A stretch of DNA of 64,000 nt from contig NC_030678.2 of the NCBI RefSeq assembly GCF_000004195.4, positions 61,783,378 through 61,847,377 of the forward strand, read 5' to 3'. This document shows, one piece after another, positions 39,049-50,884 of the stretch (position 1 is its first letter; each line of letters starts with the position of its first letter). This DNA is from Xenopus tropicalis. Its lineage: Eukaryota; Chordata; Amphibia; Anura; Pipidae. Both the position numbers and the translations under genes were made by a program. The notes beneath the pieces are model-generated. The model saw only the letters and a list, made by a program, of their open reading frames with translations, did no database searches and was not told where the DNA came from.

Positions 39049-42000
39049 ATAACCCTGCAAAAATAATGACAAATGCCAGCCATTGCATAGAGCAATGGAC
39101 ATGTTCCAATCATTTTTTACACAAGGACAAAACAGCCAAGTTTTGAAAATAACAGAAGAAAGAACAACACTCAATAACTTTGTTTATATTAATAATTATT
39201 CATATGAAAATGGAAACAAAGTCAAATGGGCTGCTGTACTTGATGACACAGGTACCAAGCAGACCAGGTTGTAGCAAAACAGAGCAATAAGGAAAGGTAT
39301 GCCCCTTTTTAAGGAGGAGAAGAGCTAGATGCAAACATAGCGGAAGTACTACCCCTATTGTTTCGCTAGACCTATCCAAAGCAATTACTTGCACTCCAGA
39401 CCACAAAGGGGGGAGGTTAGCATATACTGTATAATTCACCTACACTCCACATTTAGGACTACACAGCAAATAGGCCTAGCTTATTCATAAAAGGACTTAG
39501 CTGGAGTATGCAAAGTTCAGTTGTTTTTTTCCCCAGAATGCCAGCACAATTGTGGCCATGAGGGGGACTGGCACATGGCACAATTGTGTCTCATTGCGCT
39601 TTGACAGGAATCAGACATAAATACTCTGACAATATTTGGTGTAGGAATCAAATCCAATTTATTAACGAGCATGGTGCCTATTAATGTAGGAAAACCTTGT
39701 TGCTACTACCACAACCTCTCAGGGTTTCCAAAGCAGCATGCGGTAATTATCACAACACACTTGCATTTAATAAATTAAATGTAGTCATCATTTTGATAGC
39801 CCCAGTGACACAATTCAAACACTGAAGATTTTCCACACAAACCCCCCTTGTAACTGCTATTATAATGGTGGGTATAATTATACCCACCATTGTGGGTAGC
39901 TGATTCACAAATGGAAAGCCATGACAGTCTGCCTGCAGAGTCATCCCCACAAAGTGATGCACTTTCCAGAGAATCTGAACACCACCCACTATGGAAAGCA
40001 GAGTGTTTTCAAGTATCATAATCTATCACTTTTCAATTTAAACAGCTTTTTACATGATACTTAGTTATACTTTATCTGCACTCAGGCAAGTTGACATGGG
40101 TGAGGTGGGGAAACGGGGTGGCTAAGTCTTTGCTAATTAGTCTGGAAGTCTGTAAAATGTAGATCCAAGTTTCCTGACATTAAAGTGCTAGGTCTCCAGC
40201 TTTAATTTCATGATGTAGTTAAATTATTCACCTGCAGGCCAATAACATGAGTTCTATAACTGACTGAAACCTCCTTATCTCCATCGGCACAAAAACAAGC
40301 AGAAAAAAACACTACAATATTTGCAAATGTGTGCAAAAGTAAATAAACAGGATTATAAAAATCTAATGAAGCTATAGTTTCCCTTTAAACTGCAGAATGT
40401 AACAACAAGCAATCCAAAGTCACTCTTGAAATGAGCAATTTATTGTTTGCTGGAGGCAAAGTAAGAAAAGACACATTTGATTTGATTCCAGATGCAGACA
40501 GCCTAGACACTGACCTTGTCTGCCATATGCATATAAATTCTAGGATTTTAGATTGCAGAGAACACTGGGGCAGTAGTAAACTGAAAGCACTCAGTCAGCT
40601 AGCACATAAAGAGCAGCTAGTATGTACAATATCAAAAGAATCTTGATTTATTAAACATCAAGGAAGAGCTGCAGTGGCTCCATTTTTTGCAAAGATGCAT
40701 TAAAAATTTAAGCAAGAGAAGCAGAAGTGGAGATATGCTTGAAACACACATAGGAATTTCAGGTTTATGTGTGGTTTTTTTTTTCAAGATTTAACACAGG
40801 GACACATTTTGGCGTGAAGTGAAACAACCTCAGAAAAATGTATATTACAGCAAATAAATCTGGGGCAACATGAAATGTATCCTAACAACCTTCAGTCATG
40901 CTGGTTGTGCATTTCTTCCAGATGCTCCTCCCACACCAACCAAAACCTGCAATGGCATTACTCCTGGCCATTTTAGGCTCTGCAATATATGACTACCCCA
41001 ACTAAGTAGGGGCAATAACCATATTTCAGAAATATCAACCCACCAGATTTCTTTTTGGTCTATTTTAGCTATCCAGAAGGGTTTATATGTGTTGTCAATG
41101 ATAGGGTGAAAATTGATGCCTCTGTGGAACAAATTTGCCTTTGCGCAAATTTAATATGGACTTTGCGAATGTAACTTGTACCACAAGACATTTGGTACAA
41201 TGTTAAGTATGTATATTACTGTATATGTGTATTTAATTAATAAATGTTCTGCAGACTTTTCATATCAAAAACTGTGTAACAGTGTCTACTTGTTGTGAGG
41301 TGACAGGGGAGTTCTGGGTTAGTAATATTAGCCATTGTCTAATTAAATAAAATGAAAAACTGTTTTTTTTTTTTTTTATTTACCAACACGAGTGCATTAT
41401 CCCAAGTGAAATTTCAGATACTATTGCCACATTTTAATAATGCAGGATTCTCTTCAATGATTCCACTGTAATTACAGTTAAAGTTATATCTGCCAAAATC
41501 AAGCCCAAAATGGTGTTCAAAATGGTGATTGCATCCAGTTCACTGAGCACCGGATGGATCCATTGGAAGTGCGCACTTGCTCCATCTTAAAGCACCTTAA
41601 GTGTGCATTCCTAAATTACCACTCGTTAGAATTAAGAGCTGCATGAAAGAATGTAGGAAAAATAATCCCCTATAATAGTTGCATGTAGTGATTGTTATGT
41701 CTTCTTATCTATTAAGTAAGATAATATTTAGCAAACCTAAAGGACGAAGCTCTTTATCTTATTAGATTGATTTCCTTAAAGTCTTTCACACAGTGTTATA
41801 ATCCATCCAGTAACAAGTACTGTAAACAAAGTGATTGTGTTCACATCTGCAACCAAACGGAACATCTGGAAGCCACTCTATTCACACACGGTTACTCATC
41901 TGTCACAGCTATAAGGCTTTTACCTGGAAATAGTGATTTGTTCTACAAACATTCATTCTTTACTAACATGAATTATTGTGTTTATGCTGTAATTATGCAT

Positions 42001-42380
42001 TCTCTGTAGCCCCTGCAATTTGGAATCATGTGATCAATTTACCTCTGCTTAAGCTTCCTGTACTGTAACCACAGTGCAGTATTCATTTACCCTGTTACAC
42101 AGGCAATTGACTAGTACCTAGTGGAATGGCATAAACAGGAGCCACTTATTGGTAAATCATTTTTTAAGGTACACACTATTTTATGGGGACACATTACATT
42201 GAAGATATTGAAAACACTGCACGTGGGTAAATAACCATTGCAATTTACTCCAATATTTATTGTTTTTAATCTTTGATAAATTAATCATCTAGAGTCCATA
42301 GTGCAGAATATCAATTCTATTTCATATCTGCACCACGTTACCTTGAGTCAAACCCCTTTTTTCCTCCAGTTGTGATACTG
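39049..42380. other. intron, no recognised gene
   Basis: 3.3 kb of mostly unique-looking sequence. The only structural feature I noted is the short perfect palindrome at 39864-39891. Confidence 0.45.
39864..39891. repeat. 28-bp perfect palindrome
   Basis: AATGGTGGGTATAA followed directly by its reverse complement TTATACCCACCATT, with no loop. Confidence 0.85.
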
Positions 42381-42388
42381 CATATGTC

Positions 42389-42532
42389 TAGGGATGAGCA
42401 AAAACGCTGCTACAATGCAACTTTTTTTGTCATGCATGACTTTTTTGACATAGCCGCAACTTTTTTTTACTCCACCGTGACTTTCCTCACTCGCAAATTT
42501 TTTCCGCAAATCCATTTTTCCGTTCATCCCTA
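42389..42532. mobile_element. hAT-type MITE, short TAGGGATGAGC copy
   Basis: Ends TAGGGATGAGCAAAA and CGTTCATCCCTA, flanked by CATATGTC (42381-42388) and CATATGTT (42533-42540), a duplication with one change. It is only 144 bp, an internally deleted relative of the TAGTGATG family. Confidence 0.85.
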
Positions 42533-42540
42533 CATATGTT

Positions 42541-43562
42541 TGTAAGTGAACTTTCTTGGTACCTCCTACATTTGTAACTTTCTGTATGGAGAACATTTTG
42601 TGGCAGAGGATGGTACCTAGAGGCTCTGTGGTTGATTGAGACATCTAATGCTATGCCCCACCATGTTAAAATGTGCACAGCAGCACAAGTTTTACTGAAA
42701 TATCTCCCAACACACATACATATAATATAATATAATATAATGGAAGTTGACTAAAAATGCTTTTATAATGCATGCACTGTTTATCTGGGAGCAGAATTAA
42801 ACTATATATTTAAGACAGTCTGGATCATGGCATGATATACCACATTGATTTTAAACAAATTAAAAAGTCATCTGCCAACCCAACTGCTGAATTCAATATC
42901 CCCAAATTGTTACTCTGCAGGTCTCCCTTCTTTTTTAAATGGCAGATTTCTATTAACCTCAATTACTCCCCAAGGAAAAGTTTCTTATAAGAAGTGGAGA
43001 AATGCCACAGCAGCTGCAGCATTGATGTTTAGGAGCTGATACACCGCCCGCGTGTTCAAGGACAGACAATGACACTTCTGCCAATTAAGATGTCAGGTTT
43101 GTGGGATGGAAAGAAGTAATTGAGACAATAACGGCACAGAATGTTAAGTAATTACCAGCACCTTTTAGCTAAGTAAAGTTCTGGCCAGATAAAGGCAGTG
43201 CATACCTAGAAGGATATTTGACATTAGCTGGAATCAAAACCTTAGCAGAAGCACAGTATGCCCTTTTAACCTTCTCTCTACTGAAAGACATGTAACATGT
43301 AGCTGCCCGTTCACAAGCTATTGAAGATATGTCAGGCCTTCCTAGCAATTCACCTGCAGTTTGCATTATCCTCCGCTACACAGCAGAAAGTGCTAGGATT
43401 CTTTTATTAGTAGCCATCATTTCCATCAAACATTTATAATATGAGCACCCTATTTTAATATTTATCATATAGAAAACCTTATCAAATGATAAGTGACCTA
43501 CATTATACTAAAAATGTTCTCTTTTCCTGTTGGGTTTTACACACCTGTAAATACAATCAGCA
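42541..43562. other. intron, no recognised feature
   Basis: Includes a short (ATAAT)n run at about 42720-42740. Nothing else recognised. Confidence 0.4.
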
Positions 43563-43715
43563 TTTTTAGATTGTATTTGTAAGCCCTTGAAAGCAGGGCC
43601 TTCTAACTGTCTCCTTCTATTATCCTTGTTTGTTAATATATTTTAGGACCACTGCTTGTATGATACGAATGTAAAGTGCTGTGTAACATTGCATTGGATA
43701 CATAGATAAATAATG
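43563..43715 (+). repeat. possible L2-type LINE 3' tail
   Basis: 'tagattgtatttgtaagcccttgaaagcagggcc' (43568-43601) and 'aatgtaaagtgctgtgtaac' resemble the 'agattgtaagctct..gggcaggg' and 'aaagcgctgtgtaa' tail typical of frog L2-like LINEs. No coding part is present. Confidence 0.45.
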
Positions 43716-43726
43716 ATAATTATCTG

Positions 43727-44030
43727 GAAACCCCTTATCCAGAAAGTTCCAAATTACGGAAAGGCCATCTCTCATAGTTTCCATTATAAGCAAATCATTC
43801 TAATTTTTAAAAATGATTTCCTTTTTCTCTTTTATAATAAAACAGAACCTTGTACTTGATCCCAACCATGATATAATTAAGCCTTACTGGAGGCAAAACA
43901 AGCCTATTGGGTTTATTCAGTATTCAAATGATTTTAGCAGACTTAAGTTATGGAGATCCAAATTACAGAAAAATCCCTTATCCGGAAAACCCCAGGTCCC
44001 GAGGATTCTGGATAACAGGTCCCATACCTG
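43727..44030. mobile_element. CAGGTATGGGAC MITE, reverse orientation
   Basis: Ends CAGGTCCCATACCTG followed by TA (44031-44032). The left end 'ctggaaaccccttatccag' is eroded. The interior shows 'acagaaccttgtacttgatc', which gives the undisturbed form of the site where the copy at 53383 inserted. Confidence 0.82.
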
Positions 44031-44110
44031 TAACATTATCCAACAAGAGACTATGTAATTAATATCATTTTGCTAGTCTTCTGAAGAAGTTAATACGTTT
44101 AATCAAAATA

Positions 44111-45691
44111 CAGGTCCTTTTCAAAAAATTAGCATATTGTGATAAAGTTCATTATTTTCTGTAATGTACTGATAAACATTAGACTTTCATATATTTTAGA
44201 TTCATTACACACAACTGAAGTAGTTCAAGCCTTTTCTTGTTTTAATATTGATGATTGTGGCATACAGCTCATGAAAACCCAAAATTCCTATCTAAAAAAA
44301 TTAGCATATTTCATCCGCCCAATAAAAGAAAAGTGTTTTTAATACAAAAAAAGTCAACCTTCAAATAATTATGTTCAGTTATGCACTCAATACTTGGTCG
44401 GGAATCCTTTTGCAGAAATTACTGCTTCAATGTGGCGTGGCATGGAGGCAATCAGCCTGTGGCACTGCTCAGGTGTTATGGAGGCCCAGGATGCTTCAAT
44501 AGCGGCCTTAAGCTCATCCAGAGTGTTGGGTCTTGTGTCTCTCAACTTTCTCTTCACAATATCCCACAGATTCTCTATGGGGTTCAGGTCAGGAGAGTTG
44601 GCAGGCCAATTGAGCACAGTAATACCATGGTCAGTAAACCATTTACCAGTGGTTTTGGCACTGTGAGCAGGTGCCAGGTCATGCTGAAAAATGAAATCTT
44701 CATCTCCATAAAGCTTTTCAGCAGATGGAAGCATGAAGTGCTCCAAAATCTCCTGATAGCTAGCTGCATTGACCCTGCCCTTGATAAAACACAGTGGACC
44801 AACAACAGCAGCTGACATGGCACCCCAGACCATCACTGACTGTGGGTACTTGACACTGGACTTCAGGCATTTTGGCATTTCCCTCTCCCCAGTCTTCCTC
44901 CAGACTCTGGCACCTTGATTTCCGAATGACATACTTTGGACCACTGAGCAACAGTCCAGTGCTGCTTCTCTGTAGCCCAGGTCAGGCGCTTCTGCCGCTG
45001 TTTCTGGTTCAAAAGTGGCTTGACCTGGGGAAAGCAGCACCTGTAGCCCATTTCCTGCACGCGCCTGTACACGGTGGCTCTGGATGTTTCTACTCCAGAC
45101 TCAGTCCACTGCTTCCGCAGGTCCCCCAAGGTCAGGAATCGGTCCTTCTCCACAATCTTCCTCAGGGCCCAGTCACCTCTTCTCGTTGTGCAGCGTTTTC
45201 TGCCACACTTTTTCCTTCCCACAGACTTCCCACTGAGGTGCCTTGATACAGCACTCTGGGAACAGCCTATTTGTTCAGAAATTTCTTTTTGTGTCTTACC
45301 CTCTTGCTTGAGGGTGTCAATGATGGCCTTCTGGACAGCAGTCAGGTCGGCAGTCTTACCCATGATTGCGGTTTTGAGTAATGAACCAGGCTGGGAGTTT
45401 TTAAAAGCCTCAGGAATCTTTTGCAGGTTTTTAGAGTTAATTTGTTGATTCAGATGATTAGGTTAATAGCTCGTTTAGAGAACCTTTTCATGATATGCTA
45501 ATTTTTTGAGATAGGAATTTTGGGTTTTCATGAGCTGTATGCCACAATCATCAATATTAAAACAAGAAAAGGCTTGAACTACTTCAGTTGTGTGTAATGA
45601 ATCTAAAATATATGAAAGTCTAATGTTTATCAGTACATTACAGAAAATAATGAACTTTATCACAATATGCTAATTTTTTGAAAAGGACCTG
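44111..45691 (-). mobile_element. Tc1-like DNA transposon, nearly full length
   Basis: Long terminal inverted repeats of about 200 bp (44111-44314 and 45490-45691) start CAGGTCCTTTTCAAAAAATT and are nearly identical. TA is present on both sides (44109-44110, 45692-45693). Each arm carries the motif 'aaaaaattagcatatt' at its outer and inner end, an IR/DR layout. The transposase gene lies between on the minus strand. The similarity of the arms suggests a fairly recent insertion, but the transposase is broken. Confidence 0.93.
44387..45363 (-). pseudogene. Tc1-like transposase, frameshifted with catalytic deletion
   Basis: The N-terminal frame (45363 to about 44930) begins MGKTADLTAVQKAIIDTLKQ. 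It has the helix-turn-helix KEISEQIGCSQSAVSRHLSG, a GRKKCGRKRC basic hinge and ATVYRRVQEMGYRC. It ends at WSKVCHS. The second frame picks up FGNQGARVWRKTGE and runs to 44387 with VMVWGAMSA, QHDLAPAHSAK (second catalytic D) and NPIENLW (catalytic E, 34 residues after that D: DD34E). Where the first catalytic motif (DESKF in the family) should be, the two frames abut, consistent with a deletion of about 25 bases near 44924-44932. It is therefore non-functional but otherwise well kept. Confidence 0.93.
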
Positions 45692-45693
45692 TA

Positions 45694-46042
45694 TAATGTG
45701 ATCGTTATATATGTTTATGTTATGTTGTGATGTGATTCAATCCTATGTTGCTGAGAAAGAAATAGTTTAGGTAGCTCCAGAATCATGAAATGTGAGCAAT
45801 GGTGATGACTAAGTTTCCTATGCAATAAATGGCTCAGCTTTTTTTTGATGCCTGAGGTCTACAAAGGTTAAAATATGACATTTAAATTTATACACATGCA
45901 CATTCCTTGCAATAGATTGAAAATGTATGTATGTTCAGACTTGTACTAAGCAACAGAAATAGATTCAGGGTGGGTGGAATCAAATGGCATAAAGCTGCTA
46001 AGGTTAGAGTAACCTGGCAGTTTCACTCCATGAGTGAGAGCT
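45694..46042. other. intron, no recognised feature
   Basis: Short stretch between the Tc1 element and the next MITE; nothing recognised. Confidence 0.4.
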
Positions 46043-46050
46043 TATAACTG

Positions 46051-46261
46051 CAGGGACGTAACTACCAGGGGTGCAGGGGGGCGGGGGCGATTGCACCTTG
46101 GCCCGTACCTCCCAGTGGCCTGCTGGCGACTGCATTGCATCTTCTGGAAAAGAGAAAACATTCGTCCGGGGAGAAGTGGGGGGCCTGGTTGCACATCCTG
46201 CACAAGGGGCCAGGAGGCCCTTGTTACTTACTTGTTACTCTTACTTACTTACTTGTTACTG
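46051..46261. mobile_element. hAT-type MITE (CAGGGACGTAACTACC)
   Basis: Begins CAGGGACGTAACTACCAGGG. The right part is a TTAC-rich run ending TTGTTACTG. An 8-bp direct repeat TATAACTG lies at 46043-46050 and 46262-46269. The next five bases (CAGGG) also match on both sides, so the exact right boundary is uncertain. The right terminal repeat looks replaced by (TTAC)n. Confidence 0.6.
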
Positions 46262-46269
46262 TATAACTG

Positions 46270-47639
46270 CAGGGTGTAGGATGGATTAGGCTTTCAGGAC
46301 ATTGTGCACATGAAATTATTTGATCACAAAGTTCCAGAAAAGGAAAATATTACTCATACAAACAGTATAGCACAAATCAGCAACTTAGGAAGAAAAGACA
46401 AATATTTATTTTCTGTGAAGCTGCAACATTTTCAATTATCACTTTTAACAGCCTATTGCCAACAAGATACATGCACAGCCAGAAGACGTCTTGCTATCCA
46501 TTCAGGTTAATGAATGTCTTCAAGAGCCAAAAATTGCTTGGTACTGAAAGATGTGTAATTAATTTTTATGACTCTGTACACATACTCATGCTATATTCTT
46601 TAGATGTGCTAATAATTAGTCTTTTAGCTAGCAACCCGGAAATTCTCCTGGGCGTATGGTAATTTTTATCTGACACTGAATGCAGTTTAAGAGTTGGCTT
46701 TCCATAATTGGCCCTGTTTATAAAGTATTCATGCTACTGGACTTCACTGATTAAACTGAGACCTATCAATTTGGATTTTTTTTACAAGCATCTGTCTCTA
46801 ATGATCCGTGTCTTTGCATTGCGGCAAAGCTCAAAGATACTTATACCAATAACAGGAATTGGTGCAGCTACAACTGACTCATGTGAGAAGTAAAAAACTT
46901 ACACATGAAAAATAATACATATAATACTGAAAGTCCTTGGATCAGTCATGTTACTTTTCTTCTCTTTACTTCTGAAAATACAGAAGATGATGAGTTATCA
47001 AGCTTTGTGATAAAGTAAATTTATTTTAAATAAAATCTATATAGAGTTGATTGTACCCCCTACTGTACTTTATAAGGCTATTAAAAGTCACTGAAGAGTT
47101 CTGAAACCATATAAAAACAAAGACTTCAGGTATTCTAATAGCCGTATACATTTTCCTAGGGTTTTTTTCTGCTTTATAATCTACAGTGACATGAGCCTTG
47201 GTTTCATATCTTGCAGTAGACAGACAGAAACTGTTGTTTGCTATTGATGACTATATCAGGGCAATTTAGCACCAACACAAAGAAACCAGTGTCTTTCCAT
47301 CATCATTCCATTGCCTTAGGCAATTGTTTGCTTTAATGGCAAATGCCTGTCACTATATTACAGGTTAAAACATTAAAAACTAAGATATGTACCTTGCAAA
47401 CTTGTGCACAGGGACCTCTGACCTTTTTCATTCAGACCATTGTCTAGTGGCTATGATCAGTGATTCTAACAACCAGATCACCTTTAAGATACAAACCTAA
47501 AAAGTCACAGAACAAAAAATAAAATAATATAAAAAATGATCAAAGGAACCCTAGTTCTAGTTGAAACTTGTCACACTTACCACTATTACTGTACAGATTC
47601 ATTTAAAATTAAACTACCCATTTCAACTATAATTTTATA
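46270..47639. other. intron, no recognised feature
   Basis: No gene, RNA or repeat recognised. Confidence 0.4.
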
Positions 47640-47651
47640 TTACATAGTTAC

Positions 47652-48430
47652 CAGGCCAAGGCATTTTGGCACCCTAGGCAAGGGCTTCAATCAGTGCCCC
47701 CCCCCCAGCAGCAGCCAATCCCTCATATTGCCCATATTGCCCCAATTTGTACCTGTGCCAGCAGCAGCCAATCCCTCATATTGCCCCCATTTTTACTTGT
47801 GCCAGCAGCAGCCAATCCCTCATATTGCCCATATTGCCCCAATTTGTCCCTGTGCCAGCAGCAGCCAATCCCTCATATTGCCCCATTTGTACCTGTGCCA
47901 GCAGCAACCAATCCCTCATATTGCCCATATTGCCCCCACCTGTGCCTGTGCCAGCAGCAGCCAATCCCTCATATTGCCCATATTGCCCCCACCTGTGCCT
48001 GTGCCAGCAGCAGCCAATCCCTCATATTGCCAATATTGCCCCAATTTGTACCTGTGCCAGCAGCAGCCAATCCCTCATATTGCCCATATTGCCCCCATTT
48101 GTGCCTGTGCCAGCAGCAGCCAATTCCTTATATTGCCCCTATTTGTACCTGTGCCAGAAGCAGCCAATCCCTTATATTGCCCATATTGCCCCCATTTGTA
48201 CCTGTGCCAGCAGCAGCCAGTCCCTCATATTGCCCCCATTTGTACCTGTGCCAGCAGCAGCCAATCCCTCATATTGCCCATATTGCCATTTGTACCTGTG
48301 TGCACGCCACTGCCTAATACGCATGTGCACAGTGCTAAGCACCGGTAGAGAGAAGGGTGGGGAGGTGCGGTCCTGGGTCCCGAATGAAAAAACGCAAACT
48401 CATCATGCCAGAGGGGGGTTGGGGCGGTAG
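47652..48430. mobile_element. minisatellite-bearing insertion in a CR1 tail
   Basis: The 12-base direct repeat TTACATAGTTAC occurs at 47640-47651 and 48431-48442. This is CR1 3'-tail sequence, so the 779-bp segment between split a CR1 tail. It begins CAGGCCAAGGCATTTTGGCA, a hAT-like start, but the right end (..GGGGCGGTAG) does not show the matching inverted repeat. Its middle is the minisatellite at 47698-48300. Confidence 0.55.
47698..48300. repeat. 43/53-bp minisatellite (VNTR)
   Basis: About a dozen head-to-tail units, long form 53 bp and short form 43-44 bp (lacking one 'cccatattg' block). All are built from CCAGCAGCAGCCAATCCCTC, 'atattgcccatattgcccc' and 'atttgtacctgtg'. All three plus frames stay open across it because the unit lacks stops, giving repetitive QQQPIPHIA-type peptides. 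I see no sign that it is a gene. Confidence 0.92.
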
Positions 48431-49015
48431 TTACATAGTTACATAGGGTTGAAAAAAGACCAATGTCCATTACGTTCAACCCTTTCAAGTAAACCCAGCA
48501 TACACAAACCTACACTGACCTATCTATACAATCACCTACATAAACCCTATATACCAACATCAATACTTAATGTAGATATTAGTATCACAATAGCCTTGGA
48601 TACTTTGTTTGTTCAACAACTTATCCAGGCCCCTCTTAAAGGCATTAACAGAATCTGCCATTACAACATCACTAGGAAGGGCATTCCACAACCTCACTGC
48701 CCTCACCGTGAAAAACCACCTACGCTGCTTCAAATGGAAGTTCCGTTCCTCTAATCTAAATGGGTGGCCTCTGGTGCGCTGATCATTTTTATGGGAAAAA
48801 AGAACATCCCCTATCTGCCTACAATCCCCTTTAATTTACTTGTACAGAGTAATCATGTCCTCGCCCAAGAGCCTACTGTATCAAACGCTTTAGCAAAGTC
48901 TAAATACTGTAGATGACATCCACTGCCATTCCAGCATTGAGGTTCCTGCTCATCTCCTCATAAAAGGCAACTAAATTAGTCTGCCAAGATCTGTTTCACA
49001 TAAAACCATGCCGGC
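48431..49015 (-). mobile_element. CR1 LINE 3' part with internal deletion
   Basis: On the minus strand the 3' end is the 'gggttgaaaaaagacc' block with 8-bp tail repeats at 48431-48450. Upstream lies the C-terminal polymerase region (matching 'ggtggcctctggtgcgctg', the family's RISAPEATP region). At about 48870 the sequence jumps directly into the reverse-transcriptase region ('atcaaacgctttagcaaagt', reading FAKAFDT), so several hundred bases between are deleted. Confidence 0.85.
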
Positions 49016-49244
49016 ACCTTTATTTACCTTTACATGTTCAAGTCTCTTTTGAATTTCTTTTGAATTTCGTTCCAAGTTACGGTTTTAAAGATATTCCATT
49101 TTCCTTCTGTCTAACCCAGTGAAAAGAATTTCCCAGTTGTTTTGATATTGTATTGTTATACATATGATCAAGTTTAACCTTGATTTTTTACTTTCCCTGT
49201 GAGTTGAGTTTGACTAATGGCAATAGTGTAGGATGAATGAAGAT

Positions 49245-49282
49245 ATACTGTATATATATATATATATATTTTTTTTTTTTTC
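49245..49282. repeat. (TA)n followed by poly-T
   Basis: About 12 TA units then a run of T. Confidence 0.85.
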
Positions 49283-49383
49283 CAAAGATTCTGAAAAGGG
49301 ACTACTTGGCTAGCCTGCAGTTTTAGCTTTGACTAAGTAGCCATTGGTGGCCAAAAGTTTCTTATCACATCATGACATAAGAA

Positions 49384-49629
49384 CAGGGTCGGACTGGACC
49401 AGCAGGGCACCAGAAAAAAAACCCAGTGGGCCCCCTGGCCCAGACCAGATCCCTAGAGCTCCGGCTGCTGTTCTCCCTCCCCCAGCGAATCTGAAAGTAA
49501 TTATACTGTATGTGTGCTTGGGGGAGGGGTTTGTGTAGCCAGCAGGGGGGCTGCTGGAGGGGGGCTACGATGGGAGTCCCTTTTGGGGGTGTGGGGGCTA
49601 CTGGGGTGGTCCCCCCCAGTATGACCCAG
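49384..49629. mobile_element. hAT-type MITE (CAGGGTCGGACTGG)
   Basis: Left end CAGGGTCGGACTGGACCAGC and right end CCCCCAGTATGACCCAG form imperfect inverted repeats. The left end is a common Xenopus hAT end. No clear 8-bp duplication was found. Confidence 0.55.
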
Positions 49630-50284
49630 CAAATGACCCAGATGCAAGTGCTACAGCAAAGTGCTAGAATAAATAATTCTAGCATGGGTTTGAATGCTGT
49701 ACCTGAGTTTACCAGGTCACTTGAAAATTCTGGGGCACTTGAGCCTCTGAGGAAGCGAGTACATGAAACTCACGTTAGACTGCTTACCAAAGTGTAAAAT
49801 AGATATATTTATATTTGTTTACTTGGAATAAAACACTAATTGTCTTATTTGGAATTCATTTTGGGCTATTGGTATTACTCCACTAATCCTCCTTTAGACC
49901 TCCATACACTTCTGCACTGCATTTCTAGAAGGTTTGTCCCACCCAGGCATCTATAGGGAAACATGTGGCCAGAGTACCTCTACAGAGTAGTGCAGCAGGA
50001 GAGACAGATGAGGTAAATAGCCTGTACTGAAACTATACTGTATGCCTGAAGTTTACGGATCTCTTGTAAGTAGGGTACATGCAGGGGTGTAAATCCTGTG
50101 TGTGTTTATTTACTGCACCATAATTGGTTTCCATTTTACAAAAAGTGCCACCATTTTTTATCTACCCACGCTTCTTAAAAATTCATGTTGCAAGGCCACA
50201 CTGATTGCATTTAAATTATATAGCAATCAGTGCAGCCCATTGAGCTGGATTTTCTAGAAAGGTCCCTGAAATTTCAAGTGATCT
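49630..50284. other. intron, possible unclassified repeat
   Basis: 'gcctctgaggaagcgagtacatgaaactcacg' at about 49742-49772 resembles the 'gaggaag..cgaaac' blocks of frog interspersed repeats, but I cannot delimit an element. Confidence 0.3.
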
Positions 50285-50700
50285 GGTAACCCCCCTGGCT
50301 GTACCGCTTGTTTGCACCCCCCACTACTACTGCCGTTTCCCGCCTTAAACTTTTCTCCCTTGCTGCCCCTTACATTTGGAATGCCCTCCCTGATTCCCTC
50401 TGGAGAGAATCCTCCCTCAGTCTTTTTAAAACTAAACTCAAATACTACCTATTGGAGCACTTGCACTTGATCTGTGCCACCCACTGCAGCAGTCTGTAAG
50501 TTACCCTCCCATTTAGATTGTAAGCTCTACGGGGCAGGGACCTCCATTCTCTTGAATCTCTGATTCTAAACATATTGCAACTGTACCTTGTATTTATTTG
50601 TATTTATTTTTATACTTTGTATTTATTATTATTTTAATAACCCCCTGTTGTATTAATCTATTGTTGTATTGTTTTGTTTTTTTTGGATTCAGTTGAAATT
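50285..50700 (+). mobile_element. LINE 3' end (L2-like)
   Basis: Open piece 50308-50499 reads VSRLKLFSLAAPYIWNALPD, SLWRESSLSLFKTKLKYYLL, the C-terminal signature of L2-type and related LINE polymerases. A 3' UTR follows with AGATTGTAAGCTCTACGGGG and an AT-rich tail. The rest of the LINE is absent. Confidence 0.75.
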
Positions 50701-50732
50701 GCCTGTGGCAAAAAATGTTTAACTTTCGTGTT

Positions 50733-50855
50733 TATGTGACAAAAAGTCACATGATTTTAGGATTTGGTTCGGCCAGAAGCATGAATTTGGCCAAATCCGT
50801 ATCCTGCCGAAAAAGGCAGAATCCCGAACAGAATCCTGGATTCAGTGCTTCCCTA
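50733..50855. mobile_element. hAT-type MITE fragment (TAGGGATGCACCGAA family)
   Basis: Matches the right half of the element at 24804: 'gatttggttcggcc', 'aatttggccaaatcc', 'gaatcctggattcagtgctt' and the end CCCTA at 50855. The left half is missing. Confidence 0.75.
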
Positions 50856-50884
50856 GTATATATATACATACTGTATATGTGTAG

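Noticed and set aside
47698..48300. Possible CRISPR-like array
   Set aside because: Units are contiguous tandem repeats without unique spacers, and the genome is eukaryotic.
47536..48430. Open frames of 270, 207 and 227 codons in three plus frames
   Set aside because: All are produced by the stop-free 43/53-bp minisatellite; three frames open at once is a property of the repeat, not a gene.
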